64,000 nt of DNA. Source: Rana temporaria (Eukaryota > Chordata > Amphibia > Anura > Ranidae). The stretch lies in contig NC_053490.1 of NCBI RefSeq assembly GCF_905171775.1, positions 461,725,143 through 461,789,142 of the forward strand, written 5' to 3'. Shown one piece after another: positions 1 to 9,034 of this stretch. Position 1 is the first letter of the stretch. Each line of letters starts with the position of its first letter. The translations under genes were made by a program, and so were the position numbers. The notes below the pieces were generated by a model that saw only the letters and a list, made by a program, of their open reading frames with translations, ran no database searches and was not told the DNA's origin.

Positions 1-53
1 TTAAACTCCAATCAAATTCATCGGAATTTCCGATCGTGTGTGCTGGGCTTAAT
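1..53. repeat. Truncated end of an ATCGTGTGTAC-type miniature element
   Basis: The first 50 bases contain CCGATCGTGTGTGC followed by GGCTTA, which matches the terminal sequence of the elements at 5145-5543, 17461-17625 and 58133-58330. The rest of the copy lies outside the window. Confidence 0.6.
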
Positions 54-353
54 AGTGTTATGTGGTCCTCTCCCTGGCTTTGGCCAATTATGGCTCTCCG
101 TATTTTGCAAGCTGTGATTGGCCAAGCATGCGGGTCATAGTGCATGCTTGGCCAATCATCAGCCAGCGATGCCGCAGTGAATTATGGTCTGTGAAACGTA
201 ACTCGAATTTGGCGCGAACGACACGTTTTGTTTGTATTTCGACGAATGATCGAACATACGATGTTCGAGTCGCACATGAGTTCGACTAGAATACGAAGCT
301 CATCCCTAATCTACACTTGAGACAATGACAAGGTAAGTATTGATTTAAAGGGG
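54..353. other. Non-coding spacer with a perfect short inverted repeat
   Basis: No gene seen. Positions 115-131 and 142-158 form a perfect 17-bp inverted repeat around a 10-base loop, and each arm carries ATTGGCCAA. The end GCTCATCCCTA near 298-308 looks like the terminus of another miniature element. Confidence 0.4.
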
Positions 354-817
354 TTAAAGTGACCTACAATATTGTAATACTTAGCTGCTCTGTGCAGTGG
401 CTTTGCACAGAGCAGCCCCAATCCTCTTCTTCTCGGGTCCTCTCCCTCTTACTGAGTGACCCCAGAGCAAGCAGCTTGGTTTTGGGGCAACCAAGCAGGT
501 TCAGTCCCGAGCCGCTGCTCTGTGTGTCCATTCACACACAGAGCTGCGGCTTGTCCCTGCCCTTTTTCTCTCCTTATTGACTCACTGGCTGTGATAGAAA
601 CTGGAGCCAATGACTCACACTGCTGCCTCAGCCAATGGGGAAGGAGAAACAGTCCCAGAAGAGCTGAGGCTCGCGTGCACATCTCTGTATTGTGATCTGG
701 CTCAGGTAAGTATTAAGGGTAGTTGAGGGGGAGGGGTGCTGTTCACAGAATGTTTTTTACCATAATGCATAGAATGCATTATGGTAAAAAAAACTTTTGC
801 CTATGGAACCACTTTAA
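354..817. mobile_element. TTAA-bounded miniature element
   Basis: It opens TTAAAGTG and closes CCACTTTAA, with TTAA at both edges as expected of piggyBac-type insertions. It holds a hairpin at 384-416 (GCTGCTCTGTGCA and its complement), a second perfect hairpin around 758-788, and a consensus 5' splice-site sequence CAGGTAAGT at 703-711. No ORF in it looks real. Confidence 0.55.
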
Positions 818-1063
818 TTTAGCTTAGGGTGGGTATGGGGGGAGGTTCAAATTAGGAAAAAAGAGTAAAGGATAAAGTTGGGTTAGTTTTAAGAAAGTTA
901 AAGCATATCGAATGTACAAAATCTGATAGTATTGCAGCTTGGATGTGGTGACAGCATTTGTTTTCTTTTTCCAAATTTTTTCTTAACCAGCAAGCCATTA
1001 CCTAACTTCCTGTCCTAAGGTGACAACCATACTGAGCAGCGTAAGGGAATAAGGATTGTGAAA
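818..1063. other. Intergenic spacer
   Basis: I see no gene, RNA or clear repeat here. Confidence 0.5.
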
Positions 1064-1332
1064 GGCTGCTTTCACACTAAAATGAGCGGCGCTTTAGGGC
1101 TGTTTAAGCACCACTTTTGCGCTGCTTTTCGGCCGCTAGCGGCGGTGCCTTATATCCCAAAAAAAGGGAAACCAGTCCAGTTTTGCGGCGCTTTGAAAGC
1201 GCTGTCCATTCATTCCAATGGGCAGGGCATTTTGGAAGCGCTAAATACAGCGCTCCCAAACTGCCCCAAAGATGCTGCTAACAGGACTTTTTGGAATGTG
1301 CCGCAAACGTACCGCCCCAGTGTGAAAAGACA
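1064..1332. repeat. Miniature element with TTTCACACT/AGTGTGAAA ends
   Basis: Inverted ends (GCTTTCACACT and AGTGTGAAAAG) enclose GC-rich sequence full of GCGGCGC and AGCGCT words. It is related in style to the TTCACAC elements at 10967 and 15663. The short ORF across it has no coding character. Confidence 0.45.
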
Positions 1333-2384
1333 CACTGGAATGAATGAGAGGTGATTTTCATGTGCTTAGCAGAGGCTATTTTTAGACTAAAGCGCCATTG
1401 TGAATCTGGTTTTAGGATTACATAACACCTCCCTTTCTACTCCATAGCAGGGGAGGTGTTCTGTAGTCCATGGGGATAGCAGGGAACATTGATAACCGAT
1501 AACATTCCAGAGGCAGAGAGTCTAGTAAGTTATTATTATTAGCTCACAAGTTTTCTGGGTAGATATGAATACAGCAATTGTTTTTGCACTTGTTAAACAG
1601 ATAAACGGTAATAAATGCTTTTATAAGGGAGCAAATAAGAGATGTGGATTGAATTTACTTATTTACTTATTTACTTACTTACTTACTTACTTATTTACTT
1701 ATTTATTTATTTACTTATTTACTTACTGCTAGGTCAGTTTTAGGCCACATGACTGGCTACATGAGGTCGGGTTCCAGCGACAAGAATCAGAGGATTCTTG
1801 TGGCTGGAGTGACTGAGGCATGCGATTAGCAGTGGCCATGCAGCCTATTTAAACGAATGGCAGGCTGACATTGGCTGCCGCTGTTTACATAGCAGCTAGC
1901 TGCAATAATGGATTGATGTCCAAACCTGGATAACGTTTTTTTTTACCTTGTTTTTTTAAAGGTGGGGGGGTCCAGCAGCTACATGAAAATGGCAGGTCTG
2001 TTTTTGAAAAAAAAAAAAAAAAGTACACCCTGAATTTGTACCTGTCATTGGTTGAGAAGCAAAGCATAAAGTAAAAGTACAGTTTATTATATTATACTAG
2101 AAACAAAGGCTTTATTGCTGACTTGGATCAGAATAATGCTCTTTTGTAATCACCATAGCATTGTACCAGGCAGGAAGAATAAAAATGTAAGTTCTAGAAA
2201 CATAATTTTGATGGTGGTGACAGATTAATATGTTACGTATAAATGTTTCCTCTATGCCCTCTGGGAACATGCAGACTGTAAGTGACTCAGCAAAACCTTC
2301 CCCTCCCAGTATTTCCAATAATAACAGTAAGGTACAGCAAGAAAAAACAGTTAATCTTAAAAGAAAACTCCACTCCCAAAAAAA

Positions 2385-2430
<46 letters not shown>

Positions 2431-2627
2431 CACACACACATATTTAAAAGAAAACTCCACTCCCAAAAAAATGTGTCACACACACATATTTATCAACTTT
2501 GAAATATAATGTTATCAAACTGCAACTGCTGTAAAATCCTAAAACTGTCAAATGTTGCTTCCTCCTAATATGGCAACAAGGACCGTTACCAGTCTAGGCT
2601 TTATTAAAAGCTGGTCATAGATACAGA
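1333..2627. other. Intergenic, with microsatellites
   Basis: No gene recognised. It contains an (ACTT/ATTT)n tract at about 1652-1728 and a (TA)n tract at 2393-2426. The (TA)n tract is flanked by a perfect 31-bp direct duplication (2359-2389 and 2446-2476). Confidence 0.5.
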
Positions 2628-3363
2628 GGGCTGGATTCACAAAGGGCGTCCTAACTTTGCGGCGGCGTAGCGTATCGTGTTTACACTACGCCGCCGTAAG
2701 TTAGCGAGGCAAGTACATGATTCACATAGTACTTGCCTGCTAAGTTACGGCGGCGTAGCCTAAAGCGGGCAGGCGGGCGTAAGGGCGCCTAATTCAAAAT
2801 AGGCTGAGGGGGCGTGTTTAATGTTAATTTGTTTTGACCTGACGTGATTGACGTTTTTTTGGAACGGCGCATGCGCCGGCCGCCTGCATATCCCAGTGTG
2901 CATTGCGGCAACGTATGCCGCACGGGCCTATTGGTTTCGACATGGACGTAAATTACGTAAATCCCTATTCACGGACGACTTACGCAAATGACGTAAATTT
3001 TTCGAATTTCGACGCGAGAACGGCGGCCATACTTAACATTACTATTCCAGCTATTTGATGAAATATCTTTAGGCCTGATAATGCGTTACGTAAACGGCGT
3101 ATCTGTACTGCGTCGGCCGGGCGTACGTTCGTGAATAGGCGCATCTAGTGATTTACATATTCTACGCCGACCGCAATGGAAGCGCCACCTAGCGGCCAGC
3201 CTAAATATTGCACCCTAAGATAGGACGGCGCAAGCCGTCGTATCTTAGATAGGTTTAAGTGTATCTCTGTTTGAGAATACACTTAAACTTAGGTCGGCGC
3301 AGATTCCGAGTTAGGTCGGCGTATCTACTGATACGCTGGCCTAACTCTTACTGAATCTAGCCC
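2628..3363. mobile_element. GGCTGGATTCAC-type miniature element, copy 1
   Basis: Inverted ends GGCTGGATTCAC and GAATCTAGCCC bound 736 bp rich in TACG, GCGTA and GTCGTAT words with many CpGs retained. Related copies are at 4086, 18123, 26270 (partial), 28551 and 52677. There is no transposase ORF, so it is non-autonomous. The superfamily is unresolved because I could not define a convincing target duplication. Confidence 0.65.
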
Positions 3364-3392
3364 ATAGATTATACAACTTCCTTTAGATGTAC

Positions 3393-3531
3393 ATTCAACT
3401 ACAGTGAATCCGGAAAGTATTAACAGCGCTTCAGTTTTTATGCATTTTGATATGTTACAGGCTTATTCCAAAATTCTACAAACAATACCCCATAATAAGG
3501 TGAAAGAAGTTTGTTTTAAATCTTTGCAAAC
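3393..3531 (-). mobile_element. Terminal region of a Tc1-like element
   Basis: It begins CAGTGAATCCGGAAAG, the terminus of a Tc1/mariner family common in fish and frogs. The same terminus in opposite orientation is at 52441-52515. It runs straight into the broken transposase end at 3532-3787. Confidence 0.65.
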
Positions 3532-3787
3532 TTAGGTACATAAGAATTCACAGCCTTTGCTCAATACTTTGTTGAAGCACCTTTGACACCAATTACAGCG
3601 TCAAGTCTTTTTGAGTATGATGCTACAAGCTTGGCACACCTATTTTGTAGGCAGATTCTCCTATTCGTCTTTACAGGAGCTCTCAAGCTCCATCAGGTTG
3701 GATGGGGAGCGTCAGTACACAGCCATTTTCAGATCTCTCCAGAGATGTTCAGTTGGGTTCAAGTCTGGACTCTGGCTGGGTCACTAA
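3532..3787 (-). pseudogene. Tc1-like transposase C-terminal fragment
   Basis: Reading the minus strand gives a decayed Tc1/IS630-type DDE transposase C-terminus. The block SQSPDLNPTEHLWRDLK, with the family's third catalytic acidic residue (E of TEHLW), is recognisable near 3720-3780. An in-frame stop follows shortly after, and the extreme C-terminus is only readable in another frame, ending at a TAA on 3532-3534. The N-terminal half, including the DNA-binding domain and the first two aspartates, is missing beyond 3788, where an unrelated repeat begins. It is a dead fossil. Confidence 0.8.
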
Positions 3788-4085
3788 GACCCCTTTCACA
3801 CTGAGGCACTTTGCAGGCGCTATAATGCCCTGAAAGAGCCATTCCTCACACTCCAGTAAAGAACCCTCTATGTAGTTTAAGGTTAAAACTCTTTTCTTCT
3901 CATTTTAATGAGTGGCCACGTGTCTGGTAAACTCCCTTCCGCGAAAAGGTTTTATCCCTATTGTGGGGTCACCAGTATGGTATTTGTAAACCCAGAGCAT
4001 TTGCCCTGTTGCCCCCTCCTGGATCCGCCCCTGATCATCCCTGCTTCATTGTCGCTAACTTTAACAGCATGGGTGTTAAAGCCCT
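3788..4085. other. Spacer with a truncated CCCCTTTCACACT repeat end
   Basis: It starts with CCCCTTTCACACTG, the same end as the inner palindrome at 12737-12862. The rest shows no gene. Confidence 0.4.
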
Positions 4086-4830
4086 GGGGCCAGATTCACG
4101 TATCTGGGCGTATCTTTAGTTGGGCGTAGCGTATCCTATTTACGCTACCCCGCCGCAACTTAGACAGGCAAGTGCAGTATTCACAAAGCACTTGCTCTGT
4201 AAGTTGCGGCGGCGTAGCGTAAATGGGCCAGCGTAAGCCCGCGTAATTCAAAGTAGGCTGGTAGGGGGTGTGTTGTATGGAAATGAATCGTGACCCCACG
4301 TAAATGACGCGCCTAACGAACGTCAAATTCGCGCGCATGCTCAGTATCAAGCCGAATTTCCTCCGTAAATTACGCCGCCTCAATAATTAGTCGACGTGAA
4401 CGCAACCTACAACCATCCCCATTCACGTACGACTTACGCAAACAACGTAAAATACGACGCTTTCCGATGTTTCCGACGTCCATACCTTAACATGACTTAC
4501 CCCTGCTTTATGAGGGGTAAAGTTACGCCGGTCGTACACCTTACGTAAACAGCGTATTTTAATACGCCGGGCGCAAGTACGTTTGTGAATCGGCGTATCT
4601 AGCTCATTTGCATATTCGATGCGGAAATATACGGAAGCGCCCCTAGCGGCCAGCGTAAATATGCACCCCAAGATACGACGGCATAGGAGACTTACGCTGG
4701 TCGTATCTTGGCAACAGTGAGGCGTATCTGATTCTATGAATCAGTCGCAAAGATACGACGGTGCACATTCGCACTTACGACGGCGTACGTGGAGATACGC
4801 CGCCGTAAGTCCTTTGTGAATCTGGGCCCA
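4086..4830. mobile_element. GGCCAGATTCAC-type miniature element, copy 2
   Basis: Ends GGGCCAGATTCACG and GTGAATCTGGGCCC bound 745 bp of the same CpG-rich TACG/GTCGTA sequence as copy 1. ORFs across it are chance frames. Confidence 0.7.
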
Positions 4831-5144
4831 GGATCTTTCGATTTAAATGCCAGGAAATTTACATCCGTAAGGTGTAAGAAAAACAGAAAATGTAATATCA
4901 TATTCATTTTCTGTTGAGCTCCTTGTCAACCTACCACCGGGTGTGCCCCGCCCTTACCCCCACCTGCTGGACCCAACTCATAAATTATAATAACTCTCGG
5001 AGGCTGGCATTACGTAGCTAGACTTCCGCACCAGGGTGAGAGTTTGTACTGACATGGAACTCGTCAGGAAACAGACACAGTCCTATGCCGCCACTGCGCC
5101 TCTGACATGTGCGAATGGAGTGGCTGCTGCCTGCTAATGCTGAG
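4831..5144. other. Intergenic spacer
   Basis: No feature recognised. Confidence 0.5.
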
Positions 5145-5543
5145 ACTTATGCCACTTACACACGATCGGATTTTCCGATGAAAAAAGTCAGATGGACTTG
5201 TTTTATCGGAAATTTCGATCGTGTGTGGGCCCCATCGGACTTTTTTCCATCGGAGTAAAAAAACAGAACATGTTTTAAATTCTTCTGATGGGAAATTTCG
5301 ATCGTCTGTGTGGAATCCTGTCGGAGAAAAATCCATGCATGCTCAGAATCAAGTCTACGCATGCTCGGAAGCATTGAACTTAATTTTTCTCGGCTCTTCG
5401 TAGTGTTTTACATCACCACGTTTTGGACGGTCAGAATTTAGTCTAACAGTGTGTATGCAAGACAGCTTGAACGGAATTCCGATAAAAATATCCAATGGTT
5501 TTTAGACCATCGGATACTCCGATCGTGTGTACGCAGCATAAGT
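5145..5543. mobile_element. ACACGATCGGA-type miniature element
   Basis: Both ends carry ACTTATGC followed by TACACACGATCGGA, as inverted repeats of about 25 bp. The interior repeats the motif TTTCGATCGTGTGTG and imperfect palindromes. There is no transposase. Other copies are at 1, 17461, 57540 and 58133. Confidence 0.7.
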
Positions 5544-5853
5544 TTCTTGCTGCAGAGAGAAGAGAGTAGGAACACCAGTGGCCGGGCACCCTAGGCAGCA
5601 GGGCGCCCTAGGAAGCTGCCTAGTTTGCCTAGTGGTAGCACCGGCCCTGAGGGTGTCCCTCACGTGGCTTTTCCTGTTCAATATCCTGTGATTCATAGGA
5701 TCTAAATTTGATGCTGTTGGCTTTTCAAAGACTGCCTTTTAAACCTATCAGGGATATTCCCCTTATCACTCTCACTCACAAGGTTGGGCCCTTGTCACCA
5801 TAATCTCTTAAAAACATGTGTCTGAGCTGGCAGCATTATCCTGCCAAGAACTC
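5544..5853. other. Intergenic spacer
   Basis: GC-rich but with no gene or clear repeat boundary. Confidence 0.4.
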
Positions 5854-5856
5854 TTA

Positions 5857-6121
5857 GGCCCCGTACACACGGCCGAGGAACTCGACGTGCCAAACACATC
5901 GAGTTCCTCGGCCAGTTCAGCCCTGAAGCCGCCGAGGATCTCGGCGGGCCGAGAGCTCCCATAGAACAACGAGGAAATAGAGAACATGTATTTCCTCGTC
6001 GAGCTCCTCGTCGGCTTCCTCGGCGAAATTGTACACACGGCCGGGTTTCTCGGCAGAATTCAGCCAGAAACTCGGTCGGAAGCTGAATTCTGCCGAGGAA
6101 ATTGGTCGTGTGTACGGGGCC
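5857..6121. mobile_element. GGCCCCGTACACACG element with TTA target duplication, copy 1
   Basis: Inverted ends GGCCCCGTACACACG and CGTGTGTACGGGGCC are flanked by TTA at 5854-5856 and 6122-6124. A 3-bp duplication with these ends fits a PIF/Harbinger-type miniature element. The interior is built from GAGGAACTCG-like palindromic blocks. Copy 2 is at 10408-10645. Confidence 0.75.
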
Positions 6122-6206
6122 TTACACAAGCATAAGATAGTATTGAGGTCTAAAGACTCCCTTTCTCCTATAGTCTGGTACACACTACTTTTTTTTGTTC
6201 ATCCGA

Positions 6207-6334
6207 GGGTGAATGGAGAAAAAATGGAGAGCCCGGGAGGAGCCATTGTACTAACAATGTGATGTTAGTACAGTGATCTCCCCTGATGAGAGCGCTGATC
6301 AGATGCTGATTGGCAGACCTTTTTTGATTATGCC
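6207..6334 (+). repeat. Left half of an older repeat split by the LTR element
   Basis: This sequence matches 17260-17397 closely, including GAGAGCGCTGATCAGATGC. The match resumes at 9568 after the LTR element, so this is the insertion target. Confidence 0.8.
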
Positions 6335-6867
6335 TGTGACGGTATCGGTATGATATCCCCGTCAACGTTCCCTTCTTCCCATAACGAAAATCACCCCAAT
6401 ATTCCACGAGGAGGGATATCCCTGGAATCGCCCAGAAAGCCACACATGAGACCAGCTTACTGCTTGAACAACACAGACTTTAATGTTATAACACACAGCT
6501 TATATGTCATTTCCAAAACTGTTACAATGACAAATCTCCGCCCCCCTCACACTGGGGCTTCCATACAGATGACTAGGTAGACACGACGGGGCCGATGCTG
6601 AAACACATTTTCTTTAGACAATGACATCAATGACGCTGAGCACTAGCTGTACTGAATACATCAACCAGACCGCTCGACCCCGCATATAGAGAGATAATTA
6701 CCACAATGAAGCAATCAGAATAATTAACACAAGCCACTTAAACCCAGCTCTCCTTCACACAACACAATAGATCAATTAACCTTTAGAAATAGTGAGGGGA
6801 CATTAGCACATCAATAACCTGGCTAGCAGGGAGCAGTAAACTGAGACATATAGGCAAATGTATCACA
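6335..6867 (-). repeat. 3' LTR
   Basis: 533 bp, identical to 9035-9567 except at one position. On the minus strand it runs from TGTGATAC to GTCACA. A potential poly(A) signal ATTAAA lies at 6479-6484 and a TATA-like CATATAAG about 15 bases upstream of it (6499-6506). Confidence 0.95.
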
Positions 6868-6888
6868 ATGGCCCCCCTTTTGCTCCCT
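6868..6888 (-). other. Polypurine tract next to the 3' LTR
   Basis: The minus strand reads AGGGAGCAAAAGGGGGG, then CCAT and the LTR. This is the usual site for plus-strand DNA priming in reverse transcription. Confidence 0.7.
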
Positions 6889-7257
6889 GCTCCGGCAAAC
6901 CCGGTTGGACCTTCCCTGGTCCAGTAGGGTTGACGGGTTCAGAGCTTTTAGTCCGAGGTTAACTCCGTTTGGCATGACTGACCTCCCTTGGCAACTGCTT
7001 CAGACTCAGGTATGTCACCGGGTCGTCAGATCACACGCCGGTCAGTCCCCAAGTCTTTGTGCGATCTGCAAAGTCACCAGAAGTCAGTGTGAAGACAGCG
7101 AATGGGTCTGTGCGCTGCCGTCTAGGTGTCCCGCTATGGGAGGGGGCAGGTTATGGCTCTGAAGTGACAATCCCAGGAGATTCATAAAAAGAAAAAGTTA
7201 TATTTGTTGAAATGCTGTAGCACTGGTGCTCAGAGTCCGGGGAGGGGGGGAGGGGAA
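6889..7257 (-). other. 3' non-coding part of the LTR element
   Basis: 369 bp between the Gag-HEXIM stop codon and the purine tract. No ORF or known domain on either strand. It may contain remnants of the lost pol region or of the captured HEXIM transcript, but I cannot tell which. Confidence 0.5.
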
Positions 7258-7665
7258 TCAGAGCCCCATAAGGTCAGCCACCCCCTGCTCCCTCCGCAGC
7301 CGCCGGTTCTCCTCTTGGAGCTTCTCCAGCTCCATCTCCAGTTCATGCTGCTGTGACCTCAGGTGGTTGTTCTCCTCCTCCATGCGGCTTATGCACTCCT
7401 CCAGCTCTATGTACTCACGGATCAGCTCCTGCTTGCTCATGTCCTGCAGGCTCTCCACGTGGTCCTTCATCATCAGGAACTGGGTGGTGGTGTAAGGGGC
7501 CACCGGTGGGCCCTTGGCGAACATCTCGGCACGCATCTGGGACGCCCGCTGCGACTCCCTCTCCTCCAGTCGCTTCTTCTCCTTCCAGGTCAGCTTGTTA
7601 TACGGCTTCCAGGACCTCTTCTTCTTGAAGGGTGGCCGGCGGTGCCTCTTTCTGCCCAGCTCCCT
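7258..7665 (-). other. HEXIM-derived C-terminal module of the fusion ORF
   Basis: About 135 codons matching the HEXIM1/2 C-terminal half in order: basic 7SK-binding motif, KPYNKLTW, RASQMRAEMFAKG, the PYNT-like motif with its following phenylalanine, and the cyclin T-binding coiled coil. HEXIM1 is intronless in vertebrates, so capture needs no splicing. The roughly 60-residue acidic stretch of HEXIM1 has been reduced to a few residues (MMKDHVESLQDM). The coil is shorter than in HEXIM1 and ends in new sequence. Confidence 0.9.
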
Positions 7666-8898
7666 CCAGGGCCCCTCCGGCTCAGGGCTGTCGCCCATGA
7701 CCAGCTGACAATGGTGTTCCCTGTTGTCCGTAATAACAGATTGTACCATGAGGGCTTCGTAAGGGGTGCCCAATGGTTCTTCCTGACCCAGCTCCTTTGG
7801 ATCCCAAGCCGAGTCTACACAATGGGCTGCTGCTGGTGGGCGGTACCCAGGTTGAGACCAATTTGACCTGGTGTTGTCATTCATGGGGCAATTCTGCTTG
7901 AAGTGACCCAGCTGTTTGCACCGGAAGCAGCGTTGTTCGTTGCCCTCCTGGCGATGATAGCGAGGGCTAGATGTCACCGGTCTGTTAGGAGGTTGGTATC
8001 TAGCGGTTGGTGGGTGTGAGGGCACCGTTTGTGGTGGAGGTTGTTCCTGTGGTGTGACCTGGTTCGTCTTGCGAGTATCTGCATATTCATCCGCCAACTT
8101 CGCGGCCTCTGGTAGAGTCATGGGCCTGCGATCTCTCACCCAATCCTTGACGTCCGTCTGGATGTGATTGTAAAATTGCTCCAGGAGCATTAGTTGCAAA
8201 ATGTCCTCTGCGGTGGTGGCCTGGCTGCTGTTAGCCCAGTTAGAGGCCGACCGGGACAATTGGCATGCCCATTCCGCATAAGAGTCTTTCGTGGTTTTGC
8301 GTGAGTCCCTGAACTTCTGTCGGTGGGACTCTGGGGTTACTGCATAACGAGCCAGGAGCACTTCTTTAACCCGGGCGTAGCTATGGATATCCTGATCTGG
8401 CACGGTCCGGAAAGCATCAGAAGCTTTGCCTGACAGTTTGCCTGACAATATTGCAACCCAGTCTCCTCTAGCTATTCGGTGCAGGTTACATTGTCGCTCA
8501 AAATCCGCCAGGAAGTTATCAATCTCACAGTCCTTTTCATCAAAAGCTTTAAAAGCGCTAAACGGAATCTTCCTTGCGTCTGCTGTGCTGTACTCACTGT
8601 TCGTAGAAGGTGCGGCTGCTTGTTGGACTGCTGCCAGTTTTAACTGTAGTTCTGCGTCCCTTATTTCTTTAGCCTCCTGTAGCTCCGCGTCTCTTATTTC
8701 TTTAGCCTTCTGTAGCTCTGCGTTTACTAACATGTCCATCACTTTCAGTACCACATCCGGCGTTGGGTTCGGGCCGAACCACGCTAGCTTCTCTCTCATT
8801 AGCTTGTTGGCTGGCGATTCCTCCTCCTGAATCACTGGTGTCTCCATCTCTTGTACTGCTGGCGTTGCTGCAATCCCGTCCTCCTGGTCTAGCTCCAT
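7258..8898 (-). CDS. Gag-HEXIM fusion protein of an LTR retrotransposon
   Basis: 546 codons on the minus strand. I chose the ATG at 8896-8898. The frame is open further upstream to 9033 but has only a TTG there, inside the primer-site region. Domains by residue: an acidic N-terminus; a tandem 11-residue duplication (about 61-82, AKEIRDAELQ); a SCAN-like capsid domain (about 123-276); a proline-rich linker; a CCHC zinc knuckle with C324, C327, H332, C337; then, from about 412, a HEXIM-like segment. That segment has a basic block (RKRHRRPP, KKKRSWKPY), MFAKGPPVAPYTTTQFL, and a long C-terminal coiled coil starting at SKQELIREYIELEECISRME. Cellular HEXIM binds 7SK snRNA through the basic block, inhibits CDK9 using PYNT, and binds cyclin T through the coiled coil. 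The acidic linker between PYNT and the coil is missing and PYNT reads PYTT. The fusion and domain order are seen in the sequence. Any activity is inferred. Confidence 0.93.
   Translation of the reverse strand: MELDQEDGIAATPAVQEMETPVIQEEESPANKLMREKLAWFGPNPTPDVVLKVMDMLVNAELQKAKEIRDAELQEAKEIRDAELQLKLAAVQQAAAPSTNSEYSTADARKIPFSAFKAFDEKDCEIDNFLADFERQCNLHRIARGDWVAILSGKLSGKASDAFRTVPDQDIHSYARVKEVLLARYAVTPESHRQKFRDSRKTTKDSYAEWACQLSRSASNWANSSQATTAEDILQLMLLEQFYNHIQTDVKDWVRDRRPMTLPEAAKLADEYADTRKTNQVTPQEQPPPQTVPSHPPTARYQPPNRPVTSSPRYHRQEGNEQRCFRCKQLGHFKQNCPMNDNTRSNWSQPGYRPPAAAHCVDSAWDPKELGQEEPLGTPYEALMVQSVITDNREHHCQLVMGDSPEPEGPWRELGRKRHRRPPFKKKRSWKPYNKLTWKEKKRLEERESQRASQMRAEMFAKGPPVAPYTTTQFLMMKDHVESLQDMSKQELIREYIELEECISRMEEENNHLRSQQHELEMELEKLQEENRRLRREQGVADLMGL
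7888..7929 (-). other. Gag zinc knuckle (CCHC)
   Basis: Translates as CFRCKQLGHFKQNC, an exact C-x2-C-x4-H-x4-C nucleocapsid knuckle that binds nucleic acid in retroviral and gypsy Gag proteins. Confidence 0.95.
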
Positions 8899-9011
8899 TG
8901 ATTCTGCTATGATGACCCGCTTGGTTTTGTTGCTAGCAATCCTTCCACGAACTTCCAGTAGTTCTTCCAGTGTCTGCTTGGAATCCGGGTGTGAAGGGGA
9001 ATAGAAGGGAA

Positions 9012-9028
9012 AAATCCCACTGCTACCA
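9012..9028 (-). other. Primer binding site, tRNA-Leu-like
   Basis: The minus strand reads TGGTAGCAGTGGGATTT six bases inside the 5' LTR. From memory this matches the 3' end complement of vertebrate tRNA-Leu of the TGGCAGCGGTGGGATTC type with a few transitions. It is inferred, not checked against a tRNA set. Confidence 0.6.
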
Positions 9029-9034
9029 ACCAAT

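Noticed and set aside
7258..7665. A host HEXIM gene or processed pseudogene
   Set aside because: It is in frame with Gag, lies between two LTRs of the same element, and shares their orientation. It is part of the element ORF.
7353..7866. Plus-strand ORFs opposite Gag
   Set aside because: Shadows of the minus-strand coding sequence, leucine/serine-rich with no domain.
8899..9033. 45 extra codons upstream of the Gag-HEXIM ATG, opening with TTG
   Set aside because: Eukaryotic start would be ATG. The upstream part overlaps the primer-site region and starts on TTG, so I start at 8898.
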